DNA of 64,000 nucleotides from Chelatococcus albus (GTDB lineage Bacteria > Pseudomonadota > Alphaproteobacteria > Rhizobiales > Beijerinckiaceae): NCBI RefSeq assembly GCF_030067675.1, contig NZ_JASJEV010000003.1, positions 62,001 through 126,000 of the forward strand. Reading direction: 5' to 3'. The translations under genes and the position numbers were made by a program. Position 1 is the first letter of the stretch. Every line of letters starts with the position of its first letter. Under the pieces are notes generated by a model. The model had not been told where the DNA came from, did no database searches, and saw nothing but the letters and a program-made list of their open reading frames with translations. Positions 1 through 9,034 of this stretch are shown in pieces.

Positions 1-1
1 G

Positions 2-937
2 ATCGCCTGGGATCCCACGATCGCGGGGGACGACCTCGGCAGGACGCCGATCCTCAACTGGCTCCTGTGGGGCTACGGCATGCCGGCGGCCTCCTTCTGG
101 TCGGCCGCGCAGATCCTCGCGCGCGATGGACGCGACCGCGTCACGCGGCTCTGCGAGAGCCTCGCCATCCTCTTCGCCGCGCTGCTCGTGTTCTTCGAGA
201 TCCGGCACTTCGTGCACGACGGCGACCCCTTTGCGCCGGACACCGGCCATGTCGAGACGGGGCTCTTCGCGACGACGGGCCTCCTCTTCTCCCTCGCCAT
301 GGTGCGCCTCGACGCCGCCCGGCCGGACGTCGTCTACCGCTTGGCATCGCTGGCCTTCGGCGCCTGTACCTTGATCGTGGCGGGGTTCGGCCTCGCCGCC
401 GGCCAGAATCCCCTGTTCACCGGCGAGTCCGTTGAGGGCGGAGCGCTCGTCAACTCGCTCCTCGTGTCCTACCTCCTCCCGGCCGTCGCCGCGGCGGCGT
501 TGGCCCTCGTCGCGCGGCAGACGCGCCCACAGTGGTACGTGCGCACGGCCGCCGTCGTCGCGCTCGCGCTGCACGTTCTCTATACGGGCCTCGAAATCCG
601 CCGCCTCTTCCAGGGCGACGTGGTCGCCCTCTGGCGGCCGACCGGCCAGGCGGAACTGTGGGCCTATTCGGCGGCGCTCATCGTCGTCGGCGCCCTCATC
701 CTCGCCGTCGGGCTCCTGCGCGGCAACCGCTTCCTGCGGCTCGCCTCCGCGCCCTACATCCTCGCGGCCGTCCTCAAGGTCTTCCTCTTCGACCTCGCCA
801 ATCTGGAGGGGGCGCTGCGCGCCCTCTCCTTCATCGGCCTCGGTCTCGTGCTGGTGGCGATCGGCCTCGCCTACCAGCGCCTTCTGGCGCGGCGGCCGGA
901 TCAGGCCGCGCAGACCCCGGGCGCACCGGGCGCGTGA
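2..937 (+). CDS. DUF2339 family multi-pass membrane protein, C-terminal part (cut by window start)
   Basis: The reading frame is open from the first bases of the window, so only the C-terminal 311 residues are present and the true start lies upstream. The visible part is a chain of hydrophobic segments (about eight) separated by short Arg-rich loops. It includes the Pro-Ile-Leu-Asn-Trp-Leu-Leu stretch ahead of a Tyr-Gly-Met-Pro-Ala, which is typical of the DUF2339 C-terminal half. These are large inner-membrane proteins of unknown function. An internal ATG at 80 gives a 285-residue frame but is not needed as a start because coding continues upstream. A strong hairpin follows the stop. Family call fairly sure, function unknown. 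Confidence 0.75.
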   Translation: MAWDPTIAGDDLGRTPILNWLLWGYGMPAASFWSAAQILARDGRDRVTRLCESLAILFAALLVFFEIRHFVHDGDPFAPDTGHVETGLFATTGLLFSLAMVRLDAARPDVVYRLASLAFGACTLIVAGFGLAAGQNPLFTGESVEGGALVNSLLVSYLLPAVAAAALALVARQTRPQWYVRTAAVVALALHVLYTGLEIRRLFQGDVVALWRPTGQAELWAYSAALIVVGALILAVGLLRGNRFLRLASAPYILAAVLKVFLFDLANLEGALRALSFIGLGLVLVAIGLAYQRLLARRPDQAAQTPGAPGA

Positions 938-943
938 GCCAGG

Positions 944-969
944 CGCCGGCGCCTCGGTCGGCGCCGGCG
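944..969. terminator. GC-rich hairpin between convergent genes
   Basis: A perfect 10-bp stem (CGCCGGCGCC paired with GGCGCCGGCG) closes a 6-nt loop. It sits between the stop of the DUF2339 gene (937) and the stop of ald (978, minus strand). There is no U-tract on either strand, so it would be a weak intrinsic terminator or an end-protecting hairpin serving both genes. Confidence 0.5.
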
Positions 970-977
970 GAGAGCCA

Positions 978-2096
978 TCAGAGGCCCAGCACCTGCTCGG
1001 CCGGCGTGTAGGCGAGATGGTGCGCCTCCGCCACGGGCTTGCAGGTGATCCTGCCGTCGTGGACGTTGAGGCCCGCGCGCAGGTGCGGGTCGTCGGCCAG
1101 CGCCTGGCGCCAGCCCTTGTCGGCGAGCGCGATGGCGAAGGGCAGTGTCACGTTGTTCAAGGCGAAGGTGGAGGTGCGGGCGACGGCGCCGGGCATGTTC
1201 GCCACGCAGTAGTGCACGATGCCATCGACCATGTAGGTCGGGTTCGAGTGCGTCGTCGGCTTCGAGGTCTCGAAGCAGCCACCCTGGTCGATGGCGATGT
1301 CGACGACGACAGCTCCGGGCTTCATCGTCTTCAGCATCTCGCGGGTCACGAGCTTGGGCGCGGCCGCGCCGGGAACGAGCACGGCACCGATGACGAGATC
1401 GGCGCGCCGGACGAGCTGGGCGATGGCGTCGCGCGTGGAGAAGATGGTGCGCACCTGGCCGCCGAACTGGGCCGCGAGGCGCCGCAGCACGTCGGCCGAG
1501 CGGTCGACGACGGTCACGTTCGCCCCCATGCCGACGGCGATGGTCGCCGCATGCGTGCCCGACACGCCGCCGCCGAGGATCACGACCTCCGCCGGCGGCA
1601 CGCCCGGCACGCCGCCGATGAGGACGCCGCGGCCGCCCTGCGCCTTCTCGAGGCAATGGGCGCCGACCTGCGGCCCCAGCCGCCCGGCGACTTCCGACAT
1701 GGGCGTCAGCAGCGGCAGGCCGCCGTTGGTGCCCGTCACCGTCTCGTAGGCGATGCAGGTGGCGCCGCTCGCCATCAGGTCCTTGGTCTGTTCAAGGTCG
1801 GGGGCGAGATGCAGATAGGTGAAGAGCACCTGCCCCGGCTTCAGCCGCTTGCGCTCCTCGCTGAGCGGCTCCTTGACCTTCACGACCATGTCGGCTTCGC
1901 CGAAGATGCGATCCGTGCCTTCGACGAGGGTAGCGCCCGCGCTCTCGTAATCACCGTCCGTCAGGCCGGCACCCGCTCCCGCGCCGCGTTCCACCAGAAC
2001 CGCGTGGCCATGGTGGACGAGCTCGGCCACGGACGAGGGCACGAGCCCGACGCGATATTCGTTGTCTTTGATCTCCTTCGGCACACCGATGCGCAT
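978..2096 (-). CDS. ald: alanine dehydrogenase
   Basis: Catalyses the reversible NAD-dependent deamination of L-alanine to pyruvate and ammonia in the cytoplasm. The protein is 372 residues, the usual length. It starts MRIGVPKEIKDNEYRV, carries substrate-binding Lys75 and catalytic His96 (in TYLHLAPD), and has a Rossmann glycine-rich loop GGGVSGTHAA near residues 172-181. The longer open frame upstream is rejected because the family N-terminus begins exactly at the ATG at 2096, which is preceded by a GAGGAGG ribosome-binding site. It is divergent from an Lrp/AsnC-type regulator, the arrangement seen for ald with its alanine-responsive activator, so induction by alanine is likely (inference). 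Confidence 0.96.
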   Translation of the reverse strand: MRIGVPKEIKDNEYRVGLVPSSVAELVHHGHAVLVERGAGAGAGLTDGDYESAGATLVEGTDRIFGEADMVVKVKEPLSEERKRLKPGQVLFTYLHLAPDLEQTKDLMASGATCIAYETVTGTNGGLPLLTPMSEVAGRLGPQVGAHCLEKAQGGRGVLIGGVPGVPPAEVVILGGGVSGTHAATIAVGMGANVTVVDRSADVLRRLAAQFGGQVRTIFSTRDAIAQLVRRADLVIGAVLVPGAAAPKLVTREMLKTMKPGAVVVDIAIDQGGCFETSKPTTHSNPTYMVDGIVHYCVANMPGAVARTSTFALNNVTLPFAIALADKGWRQALADDPHLRAGLNVHDGRITCKPVAEAHHLAYTPAEQVLGL

Positions 2097-2238
2097 GGCC
2101 GCCTCCTCCTCGGGGTTGTCTCGACATCTCAGCTTCGCGCGCGGCCTGTGCATTTTCTCGCCAAAGATGACCTGCCTTCGGCGAAGCAATCGCATATCAT
2201 GTCTCGATCGAAGCTTTTCACCGCATAGTCTGCGACCC
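2097..2238. promoter_or_regulatory. shared ald / lrp-type regulator control region
   Basis: This 142-nt divergent intergenic segment must hold both promoters. It is locally AT-richer (around 2150-2225) and contains the short dyad CTTCGGCGAAG near 2177-2187. Lrp/AsnC octamers usually bind such divergent regions at several degenerate sites, but no clear repeated box could be assigned by eye. Confidence 0.4.
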
Positions 2239-2697
2239 ATGATCCAGGACGACCGAGACCGCGCCATTCTGCGGATTCTGCAAGCGAACGCGCGCATCAC
2301 CAATGCCGAGCTCGCCGAGCGCGTGCACCTGTCGCCTTCAGCCTGCTTGCGACGCGTGCGCGCGCTCGAGGAGAGCGGCCTCATCCGCGGCTACACGATG
2401 CAGCTCGACCCGAAGGCTGCCGGCTTTCCGGGTACCGCCTTCGTCATGATCGCCCTCGACCAGCAGGGGCGTGCCTCGCTCGATGCCTTCGAGGGGCAGG
2501 TGATGAAGCATCCCGAGATCCTCGAATGCCACCTGCTCGCTGGCGCGCACGACTATCTCGTGCGCGTCGCCTACCGCGACTCGGCCGACCTTGAGCGCAT
2601 CCACGCCGAGATCCTGACGCAGCTCCCCGGCGTCACCCGCGTGCAATCGACACTGACCCTGCGCACGGTGAAGCGCACCACCGCGCTGCCTGTGTGA
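2239..2697 (+). CDS. Lrp/AsnC family transcriptional regulator
   Basis: A 152-residue DNA-binding regulator. Residues 1-60 form the AsnC-type helix-turn-helix (DRAILRILQANARITNAELA, then LSPSACLRRVRALEESG). Residues 65-150 form the RAM ligand-binding fold, which senses amino acids and drives oligomerisation. The ATG at 2239 is chosen because the family starts just before the first helix. The open frame continues upstream only through ald's 5' region. Divergent from ald and therefore probably its alanine-responsive regulator (AldR-like), inferred from position. Its stop lies 8 nt from the convergent nucleoside hydrolase gene. Confidence 0.93.
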   Translation: MIQDDRDRAILRILQANARITNAELAERVHLSPSACLRRVRALEESGLIRGYTMQLDPKAAGFPGTAFVMIALDQQGRASLDAFEGQVMKHPEILECHLLAGAHDYLVRVAYRDSADLERIHAEILTQLPGVTRVQSTLTLRTVKRTTALPV

Positions 2698-2705
2698 GCG
2701 GAGCC

Positions 2706-3653
2706 TCAGGCGAGCGGCAGGCGCCCGAGCCGCTCGATGATGAGGTCGTAATAGCCGTCGGCGTCGATGCCGCGCATGACGGTGGCGTTCCTCGGCCGGT
2801 CGGTGACACCCCACCAGTCGATCACCGTCATGCCGGCGGTGAGCGCGCCCGCCGTCTCGATCGCGACATTGACATGGCGGCCCTGGAAGAGCTCCGGCTG
2901 CAGCAGATAGGCAACCGTCGTCGGGTCGTGCAGCGGGCCGCCGTCCGTGCCGTACTTGCCCTCGTCGAAGCGTTTGGCGAAGCTGAGGAGCGCATGCACC
3001 GCCATCGCGACGGGCGTACCGAGCGCGCGCAGCCGCTCGAGCCGCGCCGCCGTCGTCAGCGCCAGATGCGTCACGTCGAGCGGCATCATGACGAGAGGGA
3101 CGCCGGCGGCGACCACCTTCGCCGCGGCCTCCGGGTCGACATAGACGTTGAACTCGGCCGCGGGCGTGACGTTGCCGCCCTCTGACATCGCCCCGGCCAT
3201 CCACACGATCTCGCGCAGGCGCCCGGCGATGCGCGGCTCCCGGGCAAGGGCGAGCGCGATGTTGGTGGCCGGGCCGAGCACACAGAGCGTCACACTGCCC
3301 TGGGGCCTGCCCATTACCGTCTCGACGATGAAATCCGCGGCGTGCTTCTCGCCGAGAGCCAGCGTCGGCTCCGGCAGGTCGCAGCCGTCGAGCCCCGTGC
3401 GGCCGTGGACGTATTCGGCCGTGACGAGGGGGCGCACGAGCGGCCGGTCGGCGCCGGCGAAGACCGGCACGTCGCGCCGTCCCGACAGCTCGACGATCTT
3501 GCGCGCGTTCACCTGGGTGAGGGAAAGGGGCACATTGCCGGCGACCGTCGTGATGCCGAGCACCTCGAGTTCCTCGGGCGAGGCGAGTGCGAGGAGAATG
3601 GCGACACCGTCGTCCTGCCCGGGGTCGGTGTCGATGATGATGGAACGGCGCAT
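2706..3653 (-). CDS. inosine/uridine-type nucleoside N-ribohydrolase
   Basis: Hydrolyses the N-glycosidic bond of ribonucleosides for base and ribose salvage. The 315-residue protein begins with the calcium-binding signature DTDPGQDDG (residues 8-16), whose aspartates hold Ca2+ and the ribose hydroxyls. It keeps further family landmarks: a TTVAGN segment, an [11 protein letters not shown] helix, a [19 protein letters not shown] loop and an [11 protein letters not shown] motif with the distal His-Asp. Length is normal. No signal peptide is seen, so it is cytoplasmic. Exact base preference cannot be read from the sequence. It stands alone on the minus strand, convergent with the lrp-type gene. 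Confidence 0.92.
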   Translation of the reverse strand: MRRSIIIDTDPGQDDGVAILLALASPEELEVLGITTVAGNVPLSLTQVNARKIVELSGRRDVPVFAGADRPLVRPLVTAEYVHGRTGLDGCDLPEPTLALGEKHAADFIVETVMGRPQGSVTLCVLGPATNIALALAREPRIAGRLREIVWMAGAMSEGGNVTPAAEFNVYVDPEAAAKVVAAGVPLVMMPLDVTHLALTTAARLERLRALGTPVAMAVHALLSFAKRFDEGKYGTDGGPLHDPTTVAYLLQPELFQGRHVNVAIETAGALTAGMTVIDWWGVTDRPRNATVMRGIDADGYYDLIIERLGRLPLA

Positions 3654-3835
3654 GTTTCGTGGCTGCCCTGCAACGTGGAGACCCGCCGCCGCGGCGGAAT
3701 CATCCGCACGATAGCACCGCCCGCACGCAGGGCGCAGGGCGCCTGGCCCGTAGCTGGGCTCGCCTGCCGAGCCGTGCTTCGGATCAGAGCCCTTGTCATC
3801 GCCGCCCGGCGGCGCGACATATGCGCGACCTGCGC

Positions 3836-4102
3836 ATGAGGTCCGAATCCGTGACGATCGACACTTCCGACATTGCCACCCTGCCCTTCGAGAAGGCGCT
3901 CGCCGAGCTCGAGCAGATCGTCTCGCGCCTGGAGCGGGGCGACGTGCCGCTCGAGGAATCGATCGCCATCTACGAGCGTGGCGAGGCCCTGAAGAAGCAC
4001 TGCGAAGCGCTGCTGAAGAAGGCGGAGGCGCGCATCGAGAAGATCACCCTCGGCCCGGATGGCCGGCCGAAGGGTACGGAGCCCCTCGACGTCGAGAGCT
4101 GA
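3836..4102 (+). CDS. xseB: exodeoxyribonuclease VII small subunit
   Basis: Small subunit of ExoVII, which degrades single-stranded DNA in both directions during mismatch repair and recombination. The 88-residue helical protein has the family core [20 protein letters not shown], then [20 protein letters not shown]. Two starts are possible: ATG 3836 without a clear ribosome-binding site, or GTG 3851 with a GAGG about 9 nt upstream giving 83 residues. The conserved part begins after both. The usual neighbour dxs lies downstream on the same strand, separated here by pirin debris. The large subunit XseA is not in the window. Confidence 0.93.
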   Translation: MRSESVTIDTSDIATLPFEKALAELEQIVSRLERGDVPLEESIAIYERGEALKKHCEALLKKAEARIEKITLGPDGRPKGTEPLDVES

Positions 4103-4162
4103 GCCGCCCCGGCAACGGGCCATGGTTCCGACCCGGCAGCGCGCCGCGTCAGGGAATGCGCC

Positions 4163-4443
4163 ATGAACCGGCTGCCCGACGAGCCTCTGCTCATCGGTGA
4201 TCGTTCTGAGCCGCATCGGCTTCTCGCATTCAAGCCCGGCAACCGCACATCACCGTGGGCGCGGAAAGGCCGGCGCGCTTCCTCATGCGCGGCGGTGCAC
4301 CCACGGACGGCCCCCGCCATATCTCGTGGATCGTCCTCTTCTCGCACCAGGAGAGCATCTACCAGGCGAAGCCCGACTGGTCCGCCGGCCGCGTTACGGC
4401 GATGTCCGGCGGGACGGAGTTCATTCCGCCTCCGCAACGATGA
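4163..4443 (+). pseudogene. decayed pirin-family gene, C-terminal remnant
   Basis: From about 4243 to 4443 one frame reads ITVGAERPARFLMRGGAP, then DGPRHISW, then a QAKPDWSAGR segment and TEFIPPP before a TGA. This matches the order and spacing of the pirin C-terminus (PARxxLxGG, DGPRHIxWNF, QAKADWxAGRF, EFIPLP). The preceding pirin-like residues (LLAFKPGN, 4163-4242) are in another frame, so a frameshift near 4240 breaks the gene, and the N-terminal cupin half is gone. Intact pirins are about 230-290 residues. It lies between xseB and dxs. The call is from motif memory, not a database search. Confidence 0.6.
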
Positions 4444-4471
4444 GCGCGAATGGCCGCGACGACCCGGCCCT

Positions 4472-4500
4472 TTGACCGGAGGACGCCAAGGCCGTATTTC
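4472..4500 (+). promoter_or_regulatory. candidate sigma-70 promoter for dxs
   Basis: TTGACC at 4472-4477 and TATTTC at 4495-4500 are separated by exactly 17 bp. They lie 80 nt upstream of the dxs start in DNA that is AT-richer than its surroundings and downstream of the pirin remnant. The -35 is near consensus and the -10 matches only moderately. Confidence 0.5.
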
Positions 4501-4580
4501 CTATTCCGAAGAATTCAAAGGGAGGCTGGCGGGATCGGTCCGCGCCCTCCGATTGCGTCATTGACGAGGACACGACCCTC

Positions 4581-6488
4581 TTGCCCGTCGCGACCCCCCT
4601 CCTCGATACGATCGGCACGCCCGACGACCTGCGTCGCCTGCCTGAACATGCCTTGCGGCAGCTTGCCGACGAGCTGCGCGCGGAGACGATCGACGCCGTA
4701 TCCGTCACCGGCGGACATCTCGGCGCGGGCCTCGGCGTCGTCGAACTGACGGTGGCGCTCCACTACGTCTTCGACACGCCGCATGACCGCCTGATCTGGG
4801 ACGTCGGGCATCAGGCCTATCCGCACAAGATCCTCACCGGGCGGCGCGACCGCATCCGCACCCTGCGCAAGGGCGGCGGCCTCTCGGGTTTCACCAAGCG
4901 CAGCGAGAGCGAGTACGATCCCTTCGGCGCGGCCCACTCGTCGACATCGATCTCGGCCGGCCTCGGCATGGCCGTGGCGCGCGATCTCGCGGGCGAGAAG
5001 CGCAACGTGGTCGCCGTCATCGGCGACGGCGCCATGTCGGCCGGGATGGCCTACGAGGCCATGAACAACGCCGGCGCGCTCAACGAGCGGCTCATCGTCA
5101 TCCTCAACGACAACGACATGTCGATCGCGCCGCCGGTCGGCGCCATGTCGGCCTATCTCGCCCGCCTCGTATCCGGCGGCACCTACCGGACGCTGCGCGA
5201 GGCGGGCAAGCAGCTCGCCAGGCGCCTGCCGAAGTTCTTCTACGAGAAGGCGCAGCGCGCCGAGGAATTTGCCCGCGGCTTCTGGACAGGCGGCACGCTC
5301 TTCGAGGAACTGGGCTTCTACTATGTCGGTCCGGTGGACGGGCACAATCTCGACCACCTCCTGCCCGTGCTCAAGAACGCCCGCGACGCCGAGGCCGGGC
5401 CGATCCTCGTCCATGTCGTGACGCAGAAGGGCAAGGGCTACGCCCCCGCGGAGAACTCGGCCGACAAGTACCACGGCGTCGTCACCTTCGACGTCGTCAC
5501 CGGGGCGCAGGAGAAGCCGAAGGTCAACGCTCCGAGCTATACGAAGGTCTTTGCCGAAGAACTCGTCAGGCAGGCGCGCAGGGACGAGCGCATCGTCGCC
5601 GTCACCGCGGCCATGCCCTCCGGCACCGGGCTCGACCATTTCGGCAAGGAGTTCCCGAAGCGCTGCTTCGACGTCGGCATCGCCGAGCAGCATGCCGTGA
5701 CCTTCGCCGCCGGCATGGCCACCGAGGGCTACAAGCCCTTCTGCGCCATCTATTCCACCTTCCTGCAGCGCGCCTACGACCAGGTGGTGCACGACGTCGC
5801 CATCCAGAAGCTGCCGGTCCGCTTCGCACTCGACCGCGCCGGCCTCGTCGGTGCCGACGGGCCGACGCACGCCGGAGCCTTCGACGTCGCCTATCTCGGT
5901 TGCCTGCCGGAGATGGTGGTGATGGCCGCCGCGGACGAGGCGGAGCTCGTGCATATGGTGGCAACCGCCGCCGCCTACGACGACGGCCCTATCGCCTTCC
6001 GCTATCCGCGTGGCGAGGGCGTGGGCGTCGACATGCCGGCCGAGGGCAGGCCGCTCGCCATCGGCAAGGGGCGCATCGTCCGCGAAGGCACGCGAGTGGC
6101 GCTCCTTTCCCTCGGCACGCGGCTCGCTGAATGCCTCAAGGCCGCCGAGACGCTGGAGGCGCGCGGCCTCTCGACGACGGTGGCCGACGCGCGCTTCGCC
6201 AAGCCGCTTGACCTCGACCTCGTGCTGCGCCTCGCGCGCGAACACGAATGCCTCGTCACCGTCGAGGAGGGGTCGGTCGGCGGCTTCGGCAGCTTCGTGT
6301 TGCAGGCGCTCGCCCTCAACGGCGTGCTCGACCGCGGCCTGAAGGTGCGCCCCATGGTCCTGCCGGACGTCTACATCGACCACGACAAGCCCGAGCGCAT
6401 GTACGCCAAGGCCGGGCTCGACGCGGCCGGCATCGTGGCGACCGTTTTCGCCGCGCTCGGCAGCGAGGTCGCGGCCTTGACGGCGTGA
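4581..6488 (+). CDS. dxs: 1-deoxy-D-xylulose-5-phosphate synthase
   Basis: First enzyme of the MEP isoprenoid pathway: thiamine-diphosphate-dependent condensation of pyruvate with glyceraldehyde 3-phosphate. At 635 residues it is full length. Visible features are [12 protein letters not shown] with catalytic His46, [16 protein letters not shown], the ThDP/Mg motif GDGAMSAG (148-155) followed by an Asn-containing helix, and the transketolase-like pyrimidine domain with [16 protein letters not shown]. The start is TTG at 4581, giving MPVATPLLD. The family's ATPLLD block begins there, and GAGG lies about 11 nt upstream. A candidate promoter lies at 4472-4500. Another MEP enzyme, ispE, is at 50.5-51.4 kb. 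Confidence 0.97.
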   Translation: MPVATPLLDTIGTPDDLRRLPEHALRQLADELRAETIDAVSVTGGHLGAGLGVVELTVALHYVFDTPHDRLIWDVGHQAYPHKILTGRRDRIRTLRKGGGLSGFTKRSESEYDPFGAAHSSTSISAGLGMAVARDLAGEKRNVVAVIGDGAMSAGMAYEAMNNAGALNERLIVILNDNDMSIAPPVGAMSAYLARLVSGGTYRTLREAGKQLARRLPKFFYEKAQRAEEFARGFWTGGTLFEELGFYYVGPVDGHNLDHLLPVLKNARDAEAGPILVHVVTQKGKGYAPAENSADKYHGVVTFDVVTGAQEKPKVNAPSYTKVFAEELVRQARRDERIVAVTAAMPSGTGLDHFGKEFPKRCFDVGIAEQHAVTFAAGMATEGYKPFCAIYSTFLQRAYDQVVHDVAIQKLPVRFALDRAGLVGADGPTHAGAFDVAYLGCLPEMVVMAAADEAELVHMVATAAAYDDGPIAFRYPRGEGVGVDMPAEGRPLAIGKGRIVREGTRVALLSLGTRLAECLKAAETLEARGLSTTVADARFAKPLDLDLVLRLAREHECLVTVEEGSVGGFGSFVLQALALNGVLDRGLKVRPMVLPDVYIDHDKPERMYAKAGLDAAGIVATVFAALGSEVAALTA

Positions 6489-6544
6489 GGCGGAAGGGGC
6501 CGGCCCGCGACCGGCGGTGGGCTGCCGGGAACGATCGTCCCGAG

Positions 6545-6943
6545 GTGGAGTTCGTGCGGCTTCTTCCTTGCACACCTATTCTTCCCACCGGGACATCGGA
6601 CACCCTGACGGAAACGCTTGCTCGTTCATCATTGCTGGTCGTGTCCGCCTTCACCCTCTTCGAGATACACACCGTCATCTGGCCGGCGAAGGAGCCCGCT
6701 CTCCTCGACGATCTCGCCAGACTTCTCGACGGCTTTCCCTTTGAAACGGCCCCCTTCGATACCGCGCAAGCGGAGATTGCCGTCGCCGCCTACAAACGCT
6801 TCGGCAAGGACACCGGCCATCCGGCGAGGCTCAACCTTGGCGATTGCGCGTCCTACGCCCTCGCCATGTCGCTCGACGCGCCGCTGCTCTATAAGGGCAA
6901 CGACTTCTCGCAGACGGACGTGCGTTCGGCACTCACCGCTTGA
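6545..6943 (+). pseudogene. VapC-type PIN ribonuclease toxin, N-terminally decayed
   Basis: The C-terminal two thirds look like a VapC toxin: LVVSAFTLFEIHTV, an AYKRFGKDTGHPARLNLGDC helix with the conserved acidic residue, SYALAMSLDAPLLYKGNDF, then TDV at the end. VapC enzymes cut tRNA or rRNA using three or four acidic residues. The opening strand, which should read roughly Asp-[Thr/Ala]-Ser-Ala near residue 5, is absent in all three frames between 6490 and 6600, so an active-site Asp is missing. No VapB antitoxin precedes it. A GTG at 6545 could still yield a 132-residue product. It sits tightly between dxs and tlyA, consistent with a degenerating insertion. Confidence 0.6.
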
Positions 6944-6955
6944 GTATAAGGGGCC

Positions 6956-7684
6956 ATGCGCAAGCGCGCCGATCTCCTCCTCGTCGAGCGCGGCTTCTTC
7001 GACAGCCGCGCCAAGGCCCAGGCCGCCATCGCGGCCGGTCTCGTGACCGCGGACGGACGCCCTGTGCGCAAGGCCTCGGAGGAGATCGCTCCCGGGGCCG
7101 CCATCACGGCCGAGCCGGCCCACCCTTACGTCTCGCGCGGGGGCGTCAAGCCCGCTGCCGCCCTCGACACCTTCGGCATCGATCCGGCGGGCAGGACCTG
7201 CCTCGACCTCGGCGCCTCCACCGGCGGCTTCACGCAGGTACTCCTGTCGCGTGGCGCGGCGCGTGTCTTCGCGGTCGACGTCGGCCACGGCCAGCTGCAC
7301 CCGTCGGTCGCGGCCGATCCGCGCGTCCTCGCCCTGGAGGACACGGACGCCCGGCGCCTGACACGCGACGACATTCCCATCCCCGTCGACCTCGTCGTTG
7401 CCGATGTGAGCTTCATTTCGCTCGCGCTCGTCCTGCCGCCGGTTCTCGGGCTCTGTGCCGAGGAGGCGGCGCTCGTCGCCCTGATCAAGCCGCAGTTCGA
7501 GGCCGGCCGCGCCCATCTGCGCAAGGGCATCGTCCGGGATAGGGCGGTGCACGAGGCGGTCTGCGCCGACATCGCGGCCCATGTGCGCGCGCTGGGCTTC
7601 GCCGTCCTCGGCGTGATCCCATCGCCCATCGCCGGCGGCGACGGCAATCGCGAGTTCCTCATCGCAGCACGCAGGGAGAAATAG
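6956..7684 (+). CDS. tlyA: TlyA family S4-domain rRNA 2'-O-methyltransferase / hemolysin-like
   Basis: A 242-residue protein with an N-terminal S4 RNA-binding domain (residues 1-60, beginning RKRADLLLVERGFFDSR). An FtsJ-like SAM methyltransferase domain follows, with the SAM loop DLGASTGGFTQVLL near residue 82 and VVADVSFISL near residue 145. Relatives methylate ribose of 16S/23S rRNA cytidines; some were first described as hemolysins. Start ATG 6956 has AAGGGG just upstream. The stop is 5 nt from the next RNA methyltransferase start, so the two are probably co-transcribed. Placement after dxs is standard for the Hyphomicrobiales. Confidence 0.93.
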   Translation: MRKRADLLLVERGFFDSRAKAQAAIAAGLVTADGRPVRKASEEIAPGAAITAEPAHPYVSRGGVKPAAALDTFGIDPAGRTCLDLGASTGGFTQVLLSRGAARVFAVDVGHGQLHPSVAADPRVLALEDTDARRLTRDDIPIPVDLVVADVSFISLALVLPPVLGLCAEEAALVALIKPQFEAGRAHLRKGIVRDRAVHEAVCADIAAHVRALGFAVLGVIPSPIAGGDGNREFLIAARREK

Positions 7685-7689
7685 GCCGG

Positions 7690-8952
7690 GTGCCCGAGCG
7701 CCTCACCATCACGCGCCTCGGCGTCCGCGGCGATGGCATCGCCGAGACAGCCGGATGGACGGTCTACGTGCCCTTCGCCCTGCCCGGCGAGGTTGTGACG
7801 GCCGAGGTCGCCGGCGAGCGCGGCCGCCTCCTCCGCGTTGAGGAGGCCGGGCCCGGACGTCGCGAGCCCGAATGCCCCCTCTTCACCCGCTGTGGCGGCT
7901 GCGCCATGCAGCATCTGGCCGAGACGCACTACCGCGCCTGGAAGCGCGACGGCGTTCTCGTCGCCTTGCAGCGGGCAGGGCTCGACGCGCCGGTGGCCGA
8001 CCTCGTCGACGCCCACGGCGAGGGCCGGCGACGCGTGACCTTCCATGCCCGCCGCGTCGACGGCGAAACCCACATCGGCTTCATGGCGGCGCGCAGCCAC
8101 GCCCTCGTGCCCATCGAGGCTTGCCCCGTGCTCTCCCCCGGCCTCGCGCGGGCGCCAGCCGCCGCGCTGGCGCTCGCCCGCCTGCTCGAAGGAAGCGGCA
8201 AGCCGCTCGATTTCCAGGTGACGGCCACGACCGCCGGCCTCGATCTCGACATCCGCGGCCTCGGCGCCGTGAAGGACATCCTGCGCCAGGCCCTCGTCAC
8301 GGCGGCGGAGCGGCTCGATCTCGCGCGGCTGTCCCTGCACGGAGAGGTGCTCGTTGAACGCCGGCCGCCGGCCATCGCCATGGGCCGGGCCGTCGTCGTG
8401 CCGCCCGCGGGCGGCTTCCTGCAGGCGACCGCCGCCGGGGAAGATGCCTTGGCCGAACGGGTCACCGCCGCCTGCAGCAAGGCCAAGCGCATCGTCGATC
8501 TCTTCGCCGGCTGCGGGCCCTTCGCCCTGCGCCTCGCCGAACGGGCCGAGGTTCACGCAGTGGAAGGCTCCCCCGAGGCGCTCGTCGCGCTCGACCGTGC
8601 CTTCCGGGCGACACCCGGGCTCAAGCGTATCACGACGGAAACCCGCGATCTCTTCCGCCGGCCGCTGCTGCCGCCCGAACTCGATCGTTTCGACGCCGTG
8701 GTCTTCGACCCGCCCCGAGCCGGCGCTGAGGCGCAGGCCCGTCAGATCGCCGCTTCAAAGGTGCCGTTGGTGGTCGGCGTCTCCTGCGACGTGGGGACCT
8801 TCACACGCGACGCGCGCCTGCTGGTCGATGCCGGCATGCGGCTCGTCGAGGTCGTACCGGTTGACCAGTTCCGCTACTCGCCGCACGTCGAGATCGTCGG
8901 CATCTTCCGTCGCCCTGACTCACATGCCCGCGCCCGGGGCGGGCGGCGCTGA
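7690..8952 (+). CDS. class I SAM-dependent RNA (uracil-5-)-methyltransferase with Fe-S cluster
   Basis: Member of the TrmA/RumA family that makes 5-methyluridine in rRNA or tRNA. The 420-residue product has an N-terminal TRAM-like beta barrel (1-55) and an Fe-S Cys cluster (CPLFTRCGGC around residues 60-70, with a further Cys in EACPVL). The Rossmann methyltransferase fold follows with DLFAGCGPFALRLA. The catalytic region has VFDPPRAGAEAQ and the nucleophile loop SCDVGTFTRDARLL. Translation begins at GTG 7690, 5 nt after tlyA. The target uridine cannot be decided from sequence, hence no gene symbol. Confidence 0.9.
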   Translation: MPERLTITRLGVRGDGIAETAGWTVYVPFALPGEVVTAEVAGERGRLLRVEEAGPGRREPECPLFTRCGGCAMQHLAETHYRAWKRDGVLVALQRAGLDAPVADLVDAHGEGRRRVTFHARRVDGETHIGFMAARSHALVPIEACPVLSPGLARAPAAALALARLLEGSGKPLDFQVTATTAGLDLDIRGLGAVKDILRQALVTAAERLDLARLSLHGEVLVERRPPAIAMGRAVVVPPAGGFLQATAAGEDALAERVTAACSKAKRIVDLFAGCGPFALRLAERAEVHAVEGSPEALVALDRAFRATPGLKRITTETRDLFRRPLLPPELDRFDAVVFDPPRAGAEAQARQIAASKVPLVVGVSCDVGTFTRDARLLVDAGMRLVEVVPVDQFRYSPHVEIVGIFRRPDSHARARGGRR

Positions 8953-9018
8953 GGAATGGCCGGAGACGCCGCTCGGCCCCCTGCTCCTGACAGCTTCGTT
9001 GAAACTGAATGGCAGCTC

Positions 9019-9034
9019 TGTGATCATATTCACA
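9019..9034. promoter_or_regulatory. CRP-like palindrome
   Basis: TGTGA-TCATAT-TCACA is a perfect match to the classic CRP half-sites with a 6-bp spacer. It lies in an AT-richer spot of the 268-nt gap between the RNA methyltransferase (stop 8952) and the secreted protein gene (start 9221). Flanking GGCAG (9011-9015) and CTGCC (9040-9044) extend the dyad imperfectly. The only downstream gene on the plus strand is the one at 9221. Confidence 0.45.

Noticed and set aside
432-2228. 598-codon plus-strand frame covering DUF2339 and ald
   Set aside because: Crosses two well-supported genes on other frames; composition is that of a GC-rich shadow frame.
4515-6575. 686-codon open frame antisense to dxs
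   Set aside because: It mirrors dxs codon by codon (GC-rich third positions leave the opposite strand open), is rich in His/Arg/Gly/Ala, and has no recognisable domain.
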